From contig NZ_CP008852.1 of assembly GCF_000725345.1 (NCBI RefSeq), positions 1,393,693 through 1,457,692 on the forward strand: 64,000 nucleotides of DNA. Direction: 5' to 3'. Source of the DNA: Pelosinus sp. UFO1. Lineage in GTDB: Bacteria; Bacillota; Negativicutes; DSM-13327. Below the pieces are notes generated by a model. It ran no database searches and was not told the origin of the DNA. It saw only the letters and a list, made by a program, of their open reading frames with translations. Each line of letters opens with the position of its first letter. Position 1 is the first letter of the stretch. Below, in pieces: positions 45,451-55,001 of this stretch. The translations under genes were made by a program, and so were the position numbers.

Positions 45451-46272
45451 ATGGATTTACACGTTGAATATGCAGTGATTGGTGGTTCAGGAACCTTATC
45501 CAGTAATTTTCCTTTGGGGGCTGAAGATCCTGGGGTTATATTGATTGATGATGATTTACAATTTGCTACACCCTATGGATTAAGCCCTGTGTTTAGGTTG
45601 TTCAGTGTAGATGATAAGCAAGTACTCACTTGTAAGATGCATGGCTGGCGTAGTGGGGTAAGCAGGGCTGATGCATCACGTCAGATTTTTTGGGTTTTTC
45701 GTAAAGCAGGTGTAAAACGTATTATTAGTGAAGGTGGCGTAGGAACCGCGAATCACTTGTTAGATCCTCGTGATTTTGTAATTCCTGATGATTATCTTGA
45801 TTTATCTGTACGCAAAGACGTAGAGCTAGATGGAAAATATTTGCTAATTATGCGTGATGCCCTATGTTCTGAAGTGCGTAGTACGTTAGTAAAAGCCACT
45901 GGGAAAAATTATAATGGACGTATTTTTACAAGAGGAATCTATGCCAATACGGATGGACGCCATTTTGAGAGCCCCGCAGAAGTTGCGATGATGAAAGGTC
46001 ATGCAGATATTATTGGACAAAGTATTTGTCCAGAAGTGTATTTAGCAAGGGAAATTGGGGCATGTTATGCTGGGCTTTACTTTGTAGTAAACTATGGAGA
46101 AGGGCTAGTAAAAGAATGGTCTCATCAGGATTTAAAAGACATCTTCTATGATGATGCGCCCATGGTAAGTCGGATTATTTTGGAGACAATTCGCAATTTA
46201 TCAGCAGAGGGAAAATGTAGTTGTCGTGATTTAAGAAAAGAAACTTTGCTGAAAGGCATTTACAATAAGTAG
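45451..46272 (+). CDS. MTAP/PNP-family nucleoside phosphorylase, possibly in menaquinone synthesis
   Basis: A 273-residue protein of the class II nucleoside phosphorylase family (MTAP/PNP). It has IGGSGTLSSNFPL at the start (phosphate loop), GVKRIISEGGVGTANHLLDPRDFVIPDDYLD, and a Met/Glu-containing active-site region FESPAEVAMMKGHADIIGQS. The usual RHG(R)xH motif is altered to KMHGWRSG, so it is divergent and may have a changed nucleoside preference. It follows mqnC by 41 bases. It could do the base-removing step on aminofutalosine, or be a salvage MTA phosphorylase. This role is inference. Confidence 0.75.
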   Translation: MDLHVEYAVIGGSGTLSSNFPLGAEDPGVILIDDDLQFATPYGLSPVFRLFSVDDKQVLTCKMHGWRSGVSRADASRQIFWVFRKAGVKRIISEGGVGTANHLLDPRDFVIPDDYLDLSVRKDVELDGKYLLIMRDALCSEVRSTLVKATGKNYNGRIFTRGIYANTDGRHFESPAEVAMMKGHADIIGQSICPEVYLAREIGACYAGLYFVVNYGEGLVKEWSHQDLKDIFYDDAPMVSRIILETIRNLSAEGKCSCRDLRKETLLKGIYNK

Positions 46273-46327
46273 CATTATGTGCTATATTTTGATTTAATAT
46301 CTAAACGTAGGAGGAATATTTTTTACT

Positions 46328-47869
46328 ATGCAAAATAAGGAAAATCAATTAATTCTAATTATGGACTTTGGTGGTCAATATAGTCAGTTGATTGCCAGAC
46401 GTATTCGTGAGTGTGGAGTGTACTGTGAAATTGTGTCTTTTAAGACATCAATTGAAAAAATAAAAGCCATGAATCCAATTGGTATTGTATTCTCAGGTGG
46501 CCCGTCTAGTGTATATGCAGATCAAGCACCGAAATGCGATCCACAAGTTTTTGAACTAGGCACCCCTGTATTTGGAATTTGCTATGGGATGCAATTAACA
46601 GCCCATACGTTAGGTGGCGTTGTAGCTCATTCCAATTCTCGTGAATATGGTAATACTCACTTGGTTATTGATAAGAATACGGATGTATTTTCAGAACTAG
46701 GTTCGGAAACTCAAGTTTGGATGAGTCATGGTGATTATATAGAAACTCCTCCTACGAATTTTACTGTTACAGCCCATACTGCAAATACCCCAGTAGCAGG
46801 GATGGCTAATGCAGAACGTAAAATTTATGGCGTACAATTCCATCCAGAAGTCGTACATACGCCAGAAGGTATGAAAATGCTGAGGAACTTCTTATTTGAC
46901 ATTTGCCAATGTCGTGGTGATTGGAATATGGGTTCTTTTGTAGACCATGCTATTGCATCAATACGCAAACAAGTAGGCAACAAACGTGTACTTTGTGCCT
47001 TAAGCGGCGGTATTGATTCTTCCGTAGCGGCAGTGTTAGTTCATAGAGCTGTTGGTGATCAATTAACTTGTGTATACGTTAATCATGGCTTTATGCGTAA
47101 AAACGAGTCAGAACAGGTTGTTAAAACCTTCCGTGAAGGGTTCAACATGAATCTAGTATATGCCAATGTCCCAGAGCGTTTTATGAATCGTATTGCTGGA
47201 GTTGTAGAACCAGAAGAAAAACGTAAAATTATTGGCGATGAATTCATTCGTGTCTTTGAGACGGAAGCGAATAAATTAGGAGAAATAGACTTCTTAGTAC
47301 AAGGAACTTTGTACCCTGATGTTATTGAAAGTGGCACGGATACAGCTGCTGTTATTAAGAGTCATCATAATGTGGGTGGTCTGCCAGAAGATATGAAGTT
47401 TGCTTTAGTCGAGCCATTACGTGATTTGTTTAAAGATGAAGTACGGGCATTGGCTAGAGAATTAAATTTACCAGAAGAGATCGTATGGCGTCAGCCTTTC
47501 CCAGGACCTGGACTTGCCATTCGTATTATTGGTGAAATCACAGAAGAACGTTTAGAAATCCTGCGGGAAGCAGATGCTATTGTTCAGGAAGAAATTAAAA
47601 ATGCGGATCTTTATCGCAAGGTATGGCAATCCTTTGCTGTGTTGCCTGCTATGAAGAGTGTCGGTGTAATGGGTGATGAACGTACCTATGCTTATACAGT
47701 AGGATTGCGGATAGTATCTAGCGAAGATGGTATGACAGCAGATTGGGTCAGAATGCCTTATGAAGTATTGGATTCAATTTCACGCCGTATTGTAAACGAA
47801 GTAAAAGGTGTCAATCGTATTGTGTATGATATCACATCAAAACCACCTTCCACTATTGAGTGGGAGTAA
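46328..47869 (+). CDS. guaA: GMP synthase (glutamine-hydrolysing)
   Basis: A 513-residue fused enzyme. The glutamine amidotransferase domain (about 1-195) has the catalytic cysteine in FGICYGMQL and His/Glu in [10 protein letters not shown]. The ATP-pyrophosphatase domain (about 200-390) has [15 protein letters not shown], and the dimerisation domain ends PPSTIEWE. It converts XMP to GMP. Ribosome site AGGAGG. A purine gene next to the mqn set may be chance. Confidence 0.97.
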   Translation: MQNKENQLILIMDFGGQYSQLIARRIRECGVYCEIVSFKTSIEKIKAMNPIGIVFSGGPSSVYADQAPKCDPQVFELGTPVFGICYGMQLTAHTLGGVVAHSNSREYGNTHLVIDKNTDVFSELGSETQVWMSHGDYIETPPTNFTVTAHTANTPVAGMANAERKIYGVQFHPEVVHTPEGMKMLRNFLFDICQCRGDWNMGSFVDHAIASIRKQVGNKRVLCALSGGIDSSVAAVLVHRAVGDQLTCVYVNHGFMRKNESEQVVKTFREGFNMNLVYANVPERFMNRIAGVVEPEEKRKIIGDEFIRVFETEANKLGEIDFLVQGTLYPDVIESGTDTAAVIKSHHNVGGLPEDMKFALVEPLRDLFKDEVRALARELNLPEEIVWRQPFPGPGLAIRIIGEITEERLEILREADAIVQEEIKNADLYRKVWQSFAVLPAMKSVGVMGDERTYAYTVGLRIVSSEDGMTADWVRMPYEVLDSISRRIVNEVKGVNRIVYDITSKPPSTIEWE

Positions 47870-47899
47870 TGGTGGGATACATTCTAGGTTAAACAGTGA

Positions 47900-47934
47900 A
47901 AGGCCAGCTATCCTTTAGGGATGCTGGCTTTTCT
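47900..47934 (+). terminator. Terminator after guaA
   Basis: AAGGCCAGC (47900-47908) pairs with GCTGGCTTTT (47923-47932), the inner part pairing further with one skipped base; T run follows. Confidence 0.8.
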
Positions 47935-47978
47935 AGCGGAATTTTAAGTTTTGTAATGCGCCGGTACTGGTTTTAGAA

Positions 47979-48281
47979 TTATATGACTTCTACAGGTAGA
48001 ATCATTATAACGGAGTCTTGATTAATTGCTACATCTGAAGTTGTAAGTTGGGCTATCGTAAGTGGGAACCCTGGTGGAAGTACTGCTCCCGTGACCTCGA
48101 CAATAAGATATTCTTCTTCTTCTGTAATTTTCCCTCCGATAGGGATGATATCATCGTGCTTTCGACCACAAAGCTTAAGTGTTGTTATTTTCTCTATTAC
48201 TCCAGTTAGAGACAAGGGCACAGTGCTGCCGACATTCACTAAAATAGTGACAGCTCCAAAACTAATCTGATTTCCACTCAT
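47979..48281 (-). CDS. Small conserved-looking protein of unknown function
   Basis: A 100-residue protein I do not recognise. It is rich in Val, Ile and Thr with short beta-strand patterns (QISFGAVTILVNVGSTVPLSL, EEEYLIVEVTGAVLPPG), one cysteine and no signal peptide or membrane helix in the part kept. It looks like a compact all-beta domain. The start at 48281 is chosen because AGGAG lies about eleven bases upstream; a GTG at 48293 is too close to it. It stands alone on the minus strand between guaA and the AI-2E gene. Confidence 0.6.
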   Translation of the reverse strand: MSGNQISFGAVTILVNVGSTVPLSLTGVIEKITTLKLCGRKHDDIIPIGGKITEEEEYLIVEVTGAVLPPGFPLTIAQLTTSDVAINQDSVIMILPVEVI

Positions 48282-48726
48282 ACATTTACGCACTCCTTTT
48301 TTAAAATGATTCCTATATAGACTATTCGAATGCAATGGTTTACGTGATATGTAAATTAATAAAAACATGTAAATGAGTATCTAGGATACCTTATTACAAA
48401 GCAATATAGGATGTAGTAAGTTTCTCTCTAATATATATTCATATGAAATATGGTAAAATAGATAGCAATAAGAAAGATTATTAAATAGCTATGTATTTAA
48501 CTGAAAAAAGTTGTTATTATCATGCGCCTGATTGTCTTTTAGGAATGATTACTGGATGTACCTCTACAAAAGGACATAAATTGGAATATGGTCGTACTAA
48601 AAAAAGCATAAAGGGATAACAGCAAACTGGGAGTAAGAAAGGGTTAAAAAACACAAAGAATAAGATATAATGTATTTATAGTAGTAAAGGCAAGTAAGAG
48701 TTGAACAACAGATAGGGGGAACAAGG
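48282..48726. other. Intergenic region before the AI-2E-family gene
   Basis: A/T-rich and without a supported gene. A 42-residue open frame at 48491-48619 has no ribosome site. TATAAT (48666-48671) with a poor -35 is a possible promoter for the gene at 48727. Confidence 0.4.
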
Positions 48727-49773
48727 GTGATACGTGATAGTAATAAAGTGGTTCAATCCCAGAGGGAGAGTTTGTGGAAGGATGCTATTTTTATTTTTTT
48801 CTTGGTATTTATTAGCCTAATCTCTGTATTATATATATATGCGAAATCATTGCTTATTCTATTATTTATAACGGCACTGCTATTTATTTTACTTGATCCT
48901 ATTGTCAAGAGAGTTTCACGTTCTATCCCTCACGGGTTGGCAGTTCTATTAGTTCTTATTGGCTTTTTTGGTATATTAGCAGTACTCGTGAGTATGATTT
49001 TTCGTACGATACTGCCTGATTTGGCAGGCTTTATCCGAGAGTTTCCAGCTTTTATTATTCACTTCGATTCATCCATCGTAGTCAATTTGTTGCCTCCTGA
49101 GTTTACTGAATATGGAAACCAGGTGTTGCGGGATGCCGTAGTTTTTGCTGTGGATATAGTAAAGGAATCGGTTATTCCCTTAATACGTACCTTTTCAGGG
49201 GTTGCGGAAATGATTGCTGTACCTTTTTTAACTTTTTACTTATTAAAAGACGGACGGAAAATTTCGTCTTCCATCGCTGATTTTTTTCCTCCTCAGCAAG
49301 TGAAAAAATTTGCAGCTTTTTTTGGTGATGTAAGTATTGTACTGGGGGGGTATATTAGGGGACAAATGCTAATTTCCATCGTTTCTGGTAGTGTTGTTTT
49401 TGTAGCAATGTATATTTTAGGTCTGCCTTATGCCCACGTACTTGCTATGGTTTCTGCCTTATCGGAATTCGTTCCTGTAATTGGCTCGGTAGTAGCAACT
49501 GTCCCAGGAACTTTAGTTGCTTTATCTTATTCGCCAATACTGGCCTTTAAAGTGCTATTGTTTTATATTATTTTGCTAAAGGTAAATCACAATATTATAT
49601 ATCCTAAGGTAGTTGGCAAAGCCATCAAGATTCATCCCATATTTATTATGGTTACCATTTTGCTCTTTGGACATCTTTTTGGGATTACTGGTATGTTATT
49701 TGCTGTACCGACTGTCGCTGTAGGTAGAGTATGGTTACTACACTTGCTTGGTAAATCGAATAGCACTTCATGA
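48727..49773 (+). CDS. AI-2E family membrane transporter
   Basis: A 348-residue membrane protein with about eight hydrophobic segments in the layout of the AI-2E/PerM (YdiK, YtvI) family. Markers are VPFLTFYLLKDGRK in the middle, GYIRGQMLISIVSG, and LSEFVPVIGSVVATVPG near the end. Members export autoinducer-2 or are sodium/proton antiporters; the substrate cannot be told here. GTG start, six bases after AGGGGGA. Confidence 0.88.
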   Translation: MIRDSNKVVQSQRESLWKDAIFIFFLVFISLISVLYIYAKSLLILLFITALLFILLDPIVKRVSRSIPHGLAVLLVLIGFFGILAVLVSMIFRTILPDLAGFIREFPAFIIHFDSSIVVNLLPPEFTEYGNQVLRDAVVFAVDIVKESVIPLIRTFSGVAEMIAVPFLTFYLLKDGRKISSSIADFFPPQQVKKFAAFFGDVSIVLGGYIRGQMLISIVSGSVVFVAMYILGLPYAHVLAMVSALSEFVPVIGSVVATVPGTLVALSYSPILAFKVLLFYIILLKVNHNIIYPKVVGKAIKIHPIFIMVTILLFGHLFGITGMLFAVPTVAVGRVWLLHLLGKSNSTS

Positions 49774-49777
49774 GTGA

Positions 49778-49820
49778 TTGAAAAACACAGACAAATCAAC
49801 GATTTGTCTGTGTTTTTCAA
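49778..49820. terminator. Bidirectional terminator hairpin
   Basis: A perfect 20-base inverted repeat (49778-49797 and 49801-49820) with an AAC loop; A and T runs on both ends. Confidence 0.95.
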
Positions 49821-49937
49821 TTATTCTAAATATTATAATTTTTGGGAGGAATGGATGTACTTGGTGGCGAATTTTCTACAAGGCTGTAATATTGGTGCGG
49901 ATTGTAAAAAGTTTGTAACTTGAGAGGGGGGGCGTGA

Positions 49938-52631
49938 ATGGGAAAGATCGATGCTGTATATAAAGCATTAGTTGAATTAGAAACTCCTGAGAATGGGGTG
50001 ACTACGGCTATGCTGAGTAGTTACTTAAAGTTGGATAGAGCCAATGTTAGTCGTTATTTGAATCAGTTATGTGATGAGAAGCAAATTGAAAAAAATGATG
50101 GTAGACCTGTATTATATCGTTCCATAAGAAAAAATCTAAAGCCGGCAATAATGAATAGTTTAGATGGAATGATTGGGGCAAGCTTAAGTTTACAGTTACC
50201 GATTCAGCAGGCGAAGGCAGCTATTCTTTATCCCCCTAGAGGTCTCCATACTTTGATTTTAGGTGAAACAGGTGTAGGAAAATCCATGTTTGCAGAACTG
50301 ATGTATCAATTCGCAAAAGAATCTCAAGTAATAAATGAAAATGCACCTTTTGTTCGTTTCAATTGTGCTGATTATGCGGACAATCCTCAGTTGGTAATGG
50401 CACAAATCTTTGGTGTAAAGAAAGGGGCCTACAGCGGAGCAGATTGCGATAGAGAGGGATTGCTTAGAAAAGCGGATAAAGGTATTTTTTTCTTTGATGA
50501 AATACATCGTTTATCACCTCAAGGTCAAGAGATGTTATTTACCTATATTGATAAAGGATATTTCCGTCCTTTAGGAGATACTGAGAAGGTAGTATATGTA
50601 GAAGTGCAGATTATTGCTGCTACCACAGAGGATACTCATTCCCATTTACTAAAAACCTTTACGCGTAGGATACCCATGACGATAACCTTGCCTTCTTTAC
50701 AAGAACGTAGCTTGAAAGAACGTTATTATTTAGTAGAAGAATTTATTAAAAGTGAAGCAAAAAGGTTAGGTAAAGATATTTATATCAACAAAAATGCGCT
50801 GCTATCTTTTTTATTATATGATTGTCCTAATAATACCGGACAGTTAAAAAGTGATATTCAATTATCCTGTGCAAAGGCGTTTTTAAATTTTAAAGCCCAA
50901 AGTCGTGACTATATTCTAATTGAGCAGGCTGAGCTGCACCATCGAGTTAAATGTGGCTTCATGAAGATGCAAGAATATAGGGGTGAAATTAATAAATTTT
51001 TTAAAAAGAAGGAAGAAATCCTAGTTTTTTCTCATAATGATCAATGGCGTGCAGCCAATATGGATGAAACAGAAGCAAATAAAAATGGTGAGTACTTTTA
51101 CGATATCATTGAAGAAAAGCTAAAAAAGTTAAAGAAACAAGGGCTAACAGAAAATGAAATTAATGAGATATTAAATATAGATATTGAAAGTTATTTTAAA
51201 AAGTATATAAGTGATTTGCCAGAGAAATTTCGTAAAGAAGAAATTGCTAAAGTAGTTGCTATTGGAATTGTGGATATAGTAGAGAAAATCCTTAATTTTG
51301 CCCAAACAAAACTAAACAAAGAATTTGACGAGAAAGTTTACTATGGGTTGGCTCTTCATTTAAATAAAAGTGTTGAGCGAATTCGGCATGGTAATAAAAT
51401 TTATCATCCTAAATTGGATTTTATTCGAACTCAATATGCGGATGAATTTTTAGTTGCAATTGAAATTGCAAAAATGATTGATACCCATTTAGAAATTGAA
51501 ATACCGCTAGATGAAATTGGCTACATCACCATGTTCTTAGCCTCAGATTTATGTGAAAGTTACATAGAAGATTGTAGCAAAGTAGGGGTATTGGTCATTA
51601 TGCATGGACATGCTACGGCTAGTAGCATGTGTCAAGTAGCCAATAGCTTAATCGGAGCTGAATTTGTCCAAGGACTCGATATGGCGTTAAGTATGAAAGT
51701 AGAAAAAATGTATGAAGAGGCTAAGAAGAAGATCATTGAAATGGATAAAGGCAAGGGTATTTTATTGCTGGTTGATATGGGTTCTCTTACTAATTTTGCC
51801 GATATGCTTACGGAAGAAACGGGGATAAAAGTAAGAGGTATAGATATGATTAGTACCCCTATCGTAATTGAGGCTTGTAGAAAGGCTGTCATTGGGAGTG
51901 ATTTGGACTCAGTCTACCAATCCTGTCAGGAAATGGGCAGATATAGAATACAAACTAATTATGAAAAAAGAAATTATAAGAAATTCTTAATCATTACTGC
52001 TTGCTTTACAGGGGAAGGAGCTGCAGAAGGATTAAAAGAAATAATCCAAAACCACTTAGGGCATAAATCGGTATTACATATCATGGCTCTTAAGATTTTA
52101 GATTATAATGACTTTTTGGGAAAAATACAAATGCTGAATAAAGAATATCAAATATTAGCAGTTGTTGGTACGATCAATATAGTTATTGAAAATATACCTT
52201 CCTTTTCTGCATCTGACATTCTATCAGGAGATGGTATGGAAAAAATAGAATCTTTAATTAGTAGGGAGCAGGATTATATAAAAATTAAAAACTCCCTTAA
52301 GAGTCACATTAAATCTGTTTCTGCTGAGGAACTTGTGTCAGATATACGAAAAATCATTCGAGATATTGAGCAGAGTTTATATGTCGTTATTCCCCAAGAT
52401 GTTACTGTAGGTATTGTGCTGCATATCAGTTTCATGGTTGATAAATTAAAGTCTGGTAATAGAGCAATTGTATTTCAAGATGTAAGTAGTTATCGCAGTC
52501 TGCATCAAAGAGAATTTATATTGATTAGTCAGGCTTTAAAACCATTGGAAAATAATTATCAAATACAGATAGTGCAAGATGAATTGGCATACATTGCTCG
52601 TATGGTTATCGAAAATAGCGTAAGTGTGTAA
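49938..52631 (+). CDS. LevR-type sigma-54 activator with PTS regulation domains
   Basis: An 897-residue transcription activator. An N-terminal winged-helix domain (1-70) precedes a sigma-54 AAA+ domain with Walker A GETGVGKS (109-116), the sigma-54 contact loop GAYSGAD (163-169) and Walker B GIFFFDEIH (182-190). Then come PRD1 (about 440-540), an EIIA-Man-like domain with MHGHATASS (about 555-690), a second EIIA/EIIB-like part (ITACFTGEGAAEG) and PRD2 at the end. The PTS phosphorylates His residues in such proteins, so activity depends on sugar flow. The genes it controls most likely follow: a PTS and a porin, each with a sigma-54 promoter. Ribosome site GAGGGGGG. Confidence 0.9.
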   Translation: MGKIDAVYKALVELETPENGVTTAMLSSYLKLDRANVSRYLNQLCDEKQIEKNDGRPVLYRSIRKNLKPAIMNSLDGMIGASLSLQLPIQQAKAAILYPPRGLHTLILGETGVGKSMFAELMYQFAKESQVINENAPFVRFNCADYADNPQLVMAQIFGVKKGAYSGADCDREGLLRKADKGIFFFDEIHRLSPQGQEMLFTYIDKGYFRPLGDTEKVVYVEVQIIAATTEDTHSHLLKTFTRRIPMTITLPSLQERSLKERYYLVEEFIKSEAKRLGKDIYINKNALLSFLLYDCPNNTGQLKSDIQLSCAKAFLNFKAQSRDYILIEQAELHHRVKCGFMKMQEYRGEINKFFKKKEEILVFSHNDQWRAANMDETEANKNGEYFYDIIEEKLKKLKKQGLTENEINEILNIDIESYFKKYISDLPEKFRKEEIAKVVAIGIVDIVEKILNFAQTKLNKEFDEKVYYGLALHLNKSVERIRHGNKIYHPKLDFIRTQYADEFLVAIEIAKMIDTHLEIEIPLDEIGYITMFLASDLCESYIEDCSKVGVLVIMHGHATASSMCQVANSLIGAEFVQGLDMALSMKVEKMYEEAKKKIIEMDKGKGILLLVDMGSLTNFADMLTEETGIKVRGIDMISTPIVIEACRKAVIGSDLDSVYQSCQEMGRYRIQTNYEKRNYKKFLIITACFTGEGAAEGLKEIIQNHLGHKSVLHIMALKILDYNDFLGKIQMLNKEYQILAVVGTINIVIENIPSFSASDILSGDGMEKIESLISREQDYIKIKNSLKSHIKSVSAEELVSDIRKIIRDIEQSLYVVIPQDVTVGIVLHISFMVDKLKSGNRAIVFQDVSSYRSLHQREFILISQALKPLENNYQIQIVQDELAYIARMVIENSVSV

Positions 52632-52928
52632 GTTTACTATACTGTGTAATAGAATTTTAAAATAGTGTGTAGGAAAACTGCACACTATTTTTTCGTATAT
52701 AGTAATAAAATAACCTTTCAAAGTCCTAATAAAGAAGGGGAAAAGCAAAAATAAGGCTTGAACTCTTGATAAGTCAATATTGGCATGCAACTTGCAATAA
52801 ACAATAGTGTAAGGAGAAAGCTATAGGACTAACTATGGAGCTCGTGAGAACTTCAGTATTAATTAAGGCACATATCTTATGCGAAGATGTAGCCCATAGT
52901 CTATAGCAATAAGAAAGGGGGACTGTTA
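52632..52928 (+). other. Regulatory region of the PTS operon
   Basis: No supported gene. It contains an inverted repeat AAAATAGTGTG/CACACTATTTT (52659-52669, 52681-52691) with a following T run, which is probably the terminator of the LevR gene and may also be an activator site; the sigma-54 promoter at 52780-52796; and a leader whose arms at 52820-52838 and 52894-52907 can fold together. It ends with AAGGGGG before the IIB start. Confidence 0.6.
52780..52796 (+). promoter_or_regulatory. Sigma-54 promoter of the PTS operon
   Basis: TTGGCATGCAACTTGCA has the -24 GG and the -12 GC exactly ten bases apart and matches the consensus TGGCAC-N5-TTGCW except one base. It would be driven by the LevR-type activator upstream. 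Confidence 0.9.
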
Positions 52929-53234
52929 GTGAAGAGGATTTTATTGGTTTGCTCAGCAGGTATGTCAACAAGTTTATTAGTTAGCAAAATGAGGATCGCT
53001 GCTTCTGAGCAAGAAATTGAGGCTGACATTCATGCAGTGGCTGAGGCTGAGTTGAGTGATCATAGTGACAAAGTAGATGTTGTATTATTGGGCCCACAAG
53101 TAAGATTTTTATTAAGTAAGATGAAAGTTTCTTTAGAGCCAAAAGGAATTCATGTAGCTGTAATTAATAGTGTTGATTACGGTACTATGAATGGAGAGAA
53201 TGTATTAAAACAAGCCATTGAACTAATTGGTTAG
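52929..53234 (+). CDS. PTS lactose/cellobiose-family IIB component
   Basis: A 101-residue IIB protein. The phosphorylated cysteine sits in LLVCSAGMSTSLLV at residues 6-19, the mark of the chitobiose/cellobiose class. It passes phosphate from IIA to the sugar bound in IIC. GTG start after AAGGGGG. First gene of the sigma-54 operon. Confidence 0.95.
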   Translation: MKRILLVCSAGMSTSLLVSKMRIAASEQEIEADIHAVAEAELSDHSDKVDVVLLGPQVRFLLSKMKVSLEPKGIHVAVINSVDYGTMNGENVLKQAIELIG

Positions 53235-53299
53235 AATTTGAGCTGTTAAGCGATTGATAGAGTATTTATAATTTTACGTAAGGAAGGCGGTAAAATAAG

Positions 53300-54616
53300 A
53301 TGGGATCTGTTATTGAATTTCTTGAGAAATATTTTGTTCCGTTTGCTGGCCGGATAGGCTCACAGAGACATTTGGTAGCTGTTCGTGATGGCTTTGTAGC
53401 AATTATGCCCTTAGTACTGGTTGGTGCTTTAGCGGTTTTAATTAATAGTTTTCCGATTCCTGCCTACCAGGATGTAATGATTAATATCTTCGGAAAGTCA
53501 TGGAAATCTTTTGGTGCTAACTTATGGACAGGTACTTTTGCTATTATGGCTTTGATTACAGTCTTTAGTACAAGTTTCAGCTTGGCAAGATCCTATAATG
53601 CAGATGGATTAGCTGCGGCATTAGTTTCTTTCGGTTCGTTGATTATGCTTTATAGTGGATCGGAAAAAGATTGGGCCATTCCTTTTGGTTTTCTAGGTGC
53701 CCAAGGCTTATTTGTAGCTCTGTTTGTAGCGCTCATATCGACAGAAATATTTGTTAAACTTATGGGGAATCCAAGGCTGCTAATTAAAATGCCCGAGGGC
53801 GTGCCTCCAGCCGTTGCTAAATCCTTTGCGGCGTTAATACCATCGATTGTAGTGCTAACCCTATTTGGCGTTCTAAAATGCATAACGAATACCTTAGATA
53901 TACCTAATATTCACCAAGCGATATTTAATGCGATACAAGCCCCTATTGCAGGTTTAGCCGATCATTTAGGTTCTGCCATATTAGTTGCTTTCTTGGTACA
54001 TATTTTATGGTTCTTTGGTTTACACGGTACCAATATTTTAGGACCATTGTTGAATGCTGTATATTTACCAGCTATCAATGATAATATTGCGGCTCTACAA
54101 GCAGGTACAGCTATTCCCAATATTGTAACCATGCCTTTCTTTGATGCCTTTGTGTGGATGGGGGGAGCTGGAACAACGATCAGTTTATTAGCGGCCTTGT
54201 TTATCGCTGGCAAAAGAAAGAGTAATCAGAGTATGGCTAAACTAGCAGCAGGTCCAGCTTTGTTTAATATTAATGAACCGATGATGTTTGGGCTGCCAAT
54301 TGTATTAAATCCCTTATATTTAATTCCTTTTGTCTTAACCCCGATTGTATTAACAATCGTAACCTACATGGCGATTGCTTCTGGTTTAGTTCCTAAAACC
54401 ATTGCCATGATGCCTTGGACCACTCCTCCGGTAATTGGTGGATTCTTGGTGACGGGTTCCGTGATGGGTGCTCTACTGTCATTAGTGAATTTAGTAATTG
54501 GTGTAGTACTATATATACCTTTTATTATATTAGGTGAAAGGCATGAAAATAAATCCGATCTTGCAGCCAAAACTGGGAGCATAAAAGGTACTAATGTCAG
54601 AAGCGAAGGAGTATAA
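53300..54616 (+). CDS. PTS lactose/cellobiose-family IIC permease
   Basis: A 438-residue membrane protein with about ten helices. Family markers are FVPFAGRIGSQRHLVAVRDGF at the start, HILWFFGLHGTNILGPLLNAVY (sugar pathway), and FNINEPMMFGLPIVLNPLYLIPF, which holds the conserved Glu. It transports and phosphorylates a beta-linked disaccharide or an amino sugar; the exact sugar is not shown by sequence. Confidence 0.95.
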   Translation: MGSVIEFLEKYFVPFAGRIGSQRHLVAVRDGFVAIMPLVLVGALAVLINSFPIPAYQDVMINIFGKSWKSFGANLWTGTFAIMALITVFSTSFSLARSYNADGLAAALVSFGSLIMLYSGSEKDWAIPFGFLGAQGLFVALFVALISTEIFVKLMGNPRLLIKMPEGVPPAVAKSFAALIPSIVVLTLFGVLKCITNTLDIPNIHQAIFNAIQAPIAGLADHLGSAILVAFLVHILWFFGLHGTNILGPLLNAVYLPAINDNIAALQAGTAIPNIVTMPFFDAFVWMGGAGTTISLLAALFIAGKRKSNQSMAKLAAGPALFNINEPMMFGLPIVLNPLYLIPFVLTPIVLTIVTYMAIASGLVPKTIAMMPWTTPPVIGGFLVTGSVMGALLSLVNLVIGVVLYIPFIILGERHENKSDLAAKTGSIKGTNVRSEGV

Positions 54617-54624
54617 GTTAAGCT

Positions 54625-54921
54625 ATGGAGACCATAATACTAAATATCATAATACAAAGCGGCGACGCTAGAAGCTTTGCAATGGAAGCTATACAATGTG
54701 CTAAAAACGGAGAGTTTGATAAAGCAAGAGAATTGATGGAGCAGTCAAAAGATAAACTAGGCTGTGCCCACAAAGAACAAACCAAGCTAATTCATGCAGA
54801 AGCCGGAGGAGGGAAAACAGAAATTTCATTACTCTTGATACATGCACAAGATCATCTAATGACAGCAATGACGGTAAAAGATCTTGCCAATGAAATCATT
54901 GAGGTTTATTCAAGGTTGTAA
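54625..54921 (+). CDS. PTS lactose/cellobiose-family IIA component
   Basis: A 98-residue helical IIA protein. The phosphorylated histidine is in LLLIHAQDHLMTAMTVKDLA near residue 74. Opening helix: IIQSGDARSFAMEAIQCAKNGEFDKA. GAAGGAG lies about 14 bases before the ATG, a rather long gap, so an initiation signal is weak. It completes the IIB-IIC-IIA set. Confidence 0.94.
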   Translation: METIILNIIIQSGDARSFAMEAIQCAKNGEFDKARELMEQSKDKLGCAHKEQTKLIHAEAGGGKTEISLLLIHAQDHLMTAMTVKDLANEIIEVYSRL

Positions 54922-55001
54922 TGCTAACGTACTATAGCCTAATAGGAAAGTAATATTTTCTATTAGGCTATAGCTTTATAGAATTAAGGGGGGATTATAC
55001 T

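Noticed and set aside
48491-48619. Possible 42-residue gene before the AI-2E transporter
   Set aside because: No ribosome binding site, no recognisable motif, in an A/T-rich spacer.
49852-49923. Tiny open frames just before the LevR-type gene
   Set aside because: GGGAGG is near, but the frames are 12 and 22 residues and overlap each other; a leader peptide is possible but not supported.
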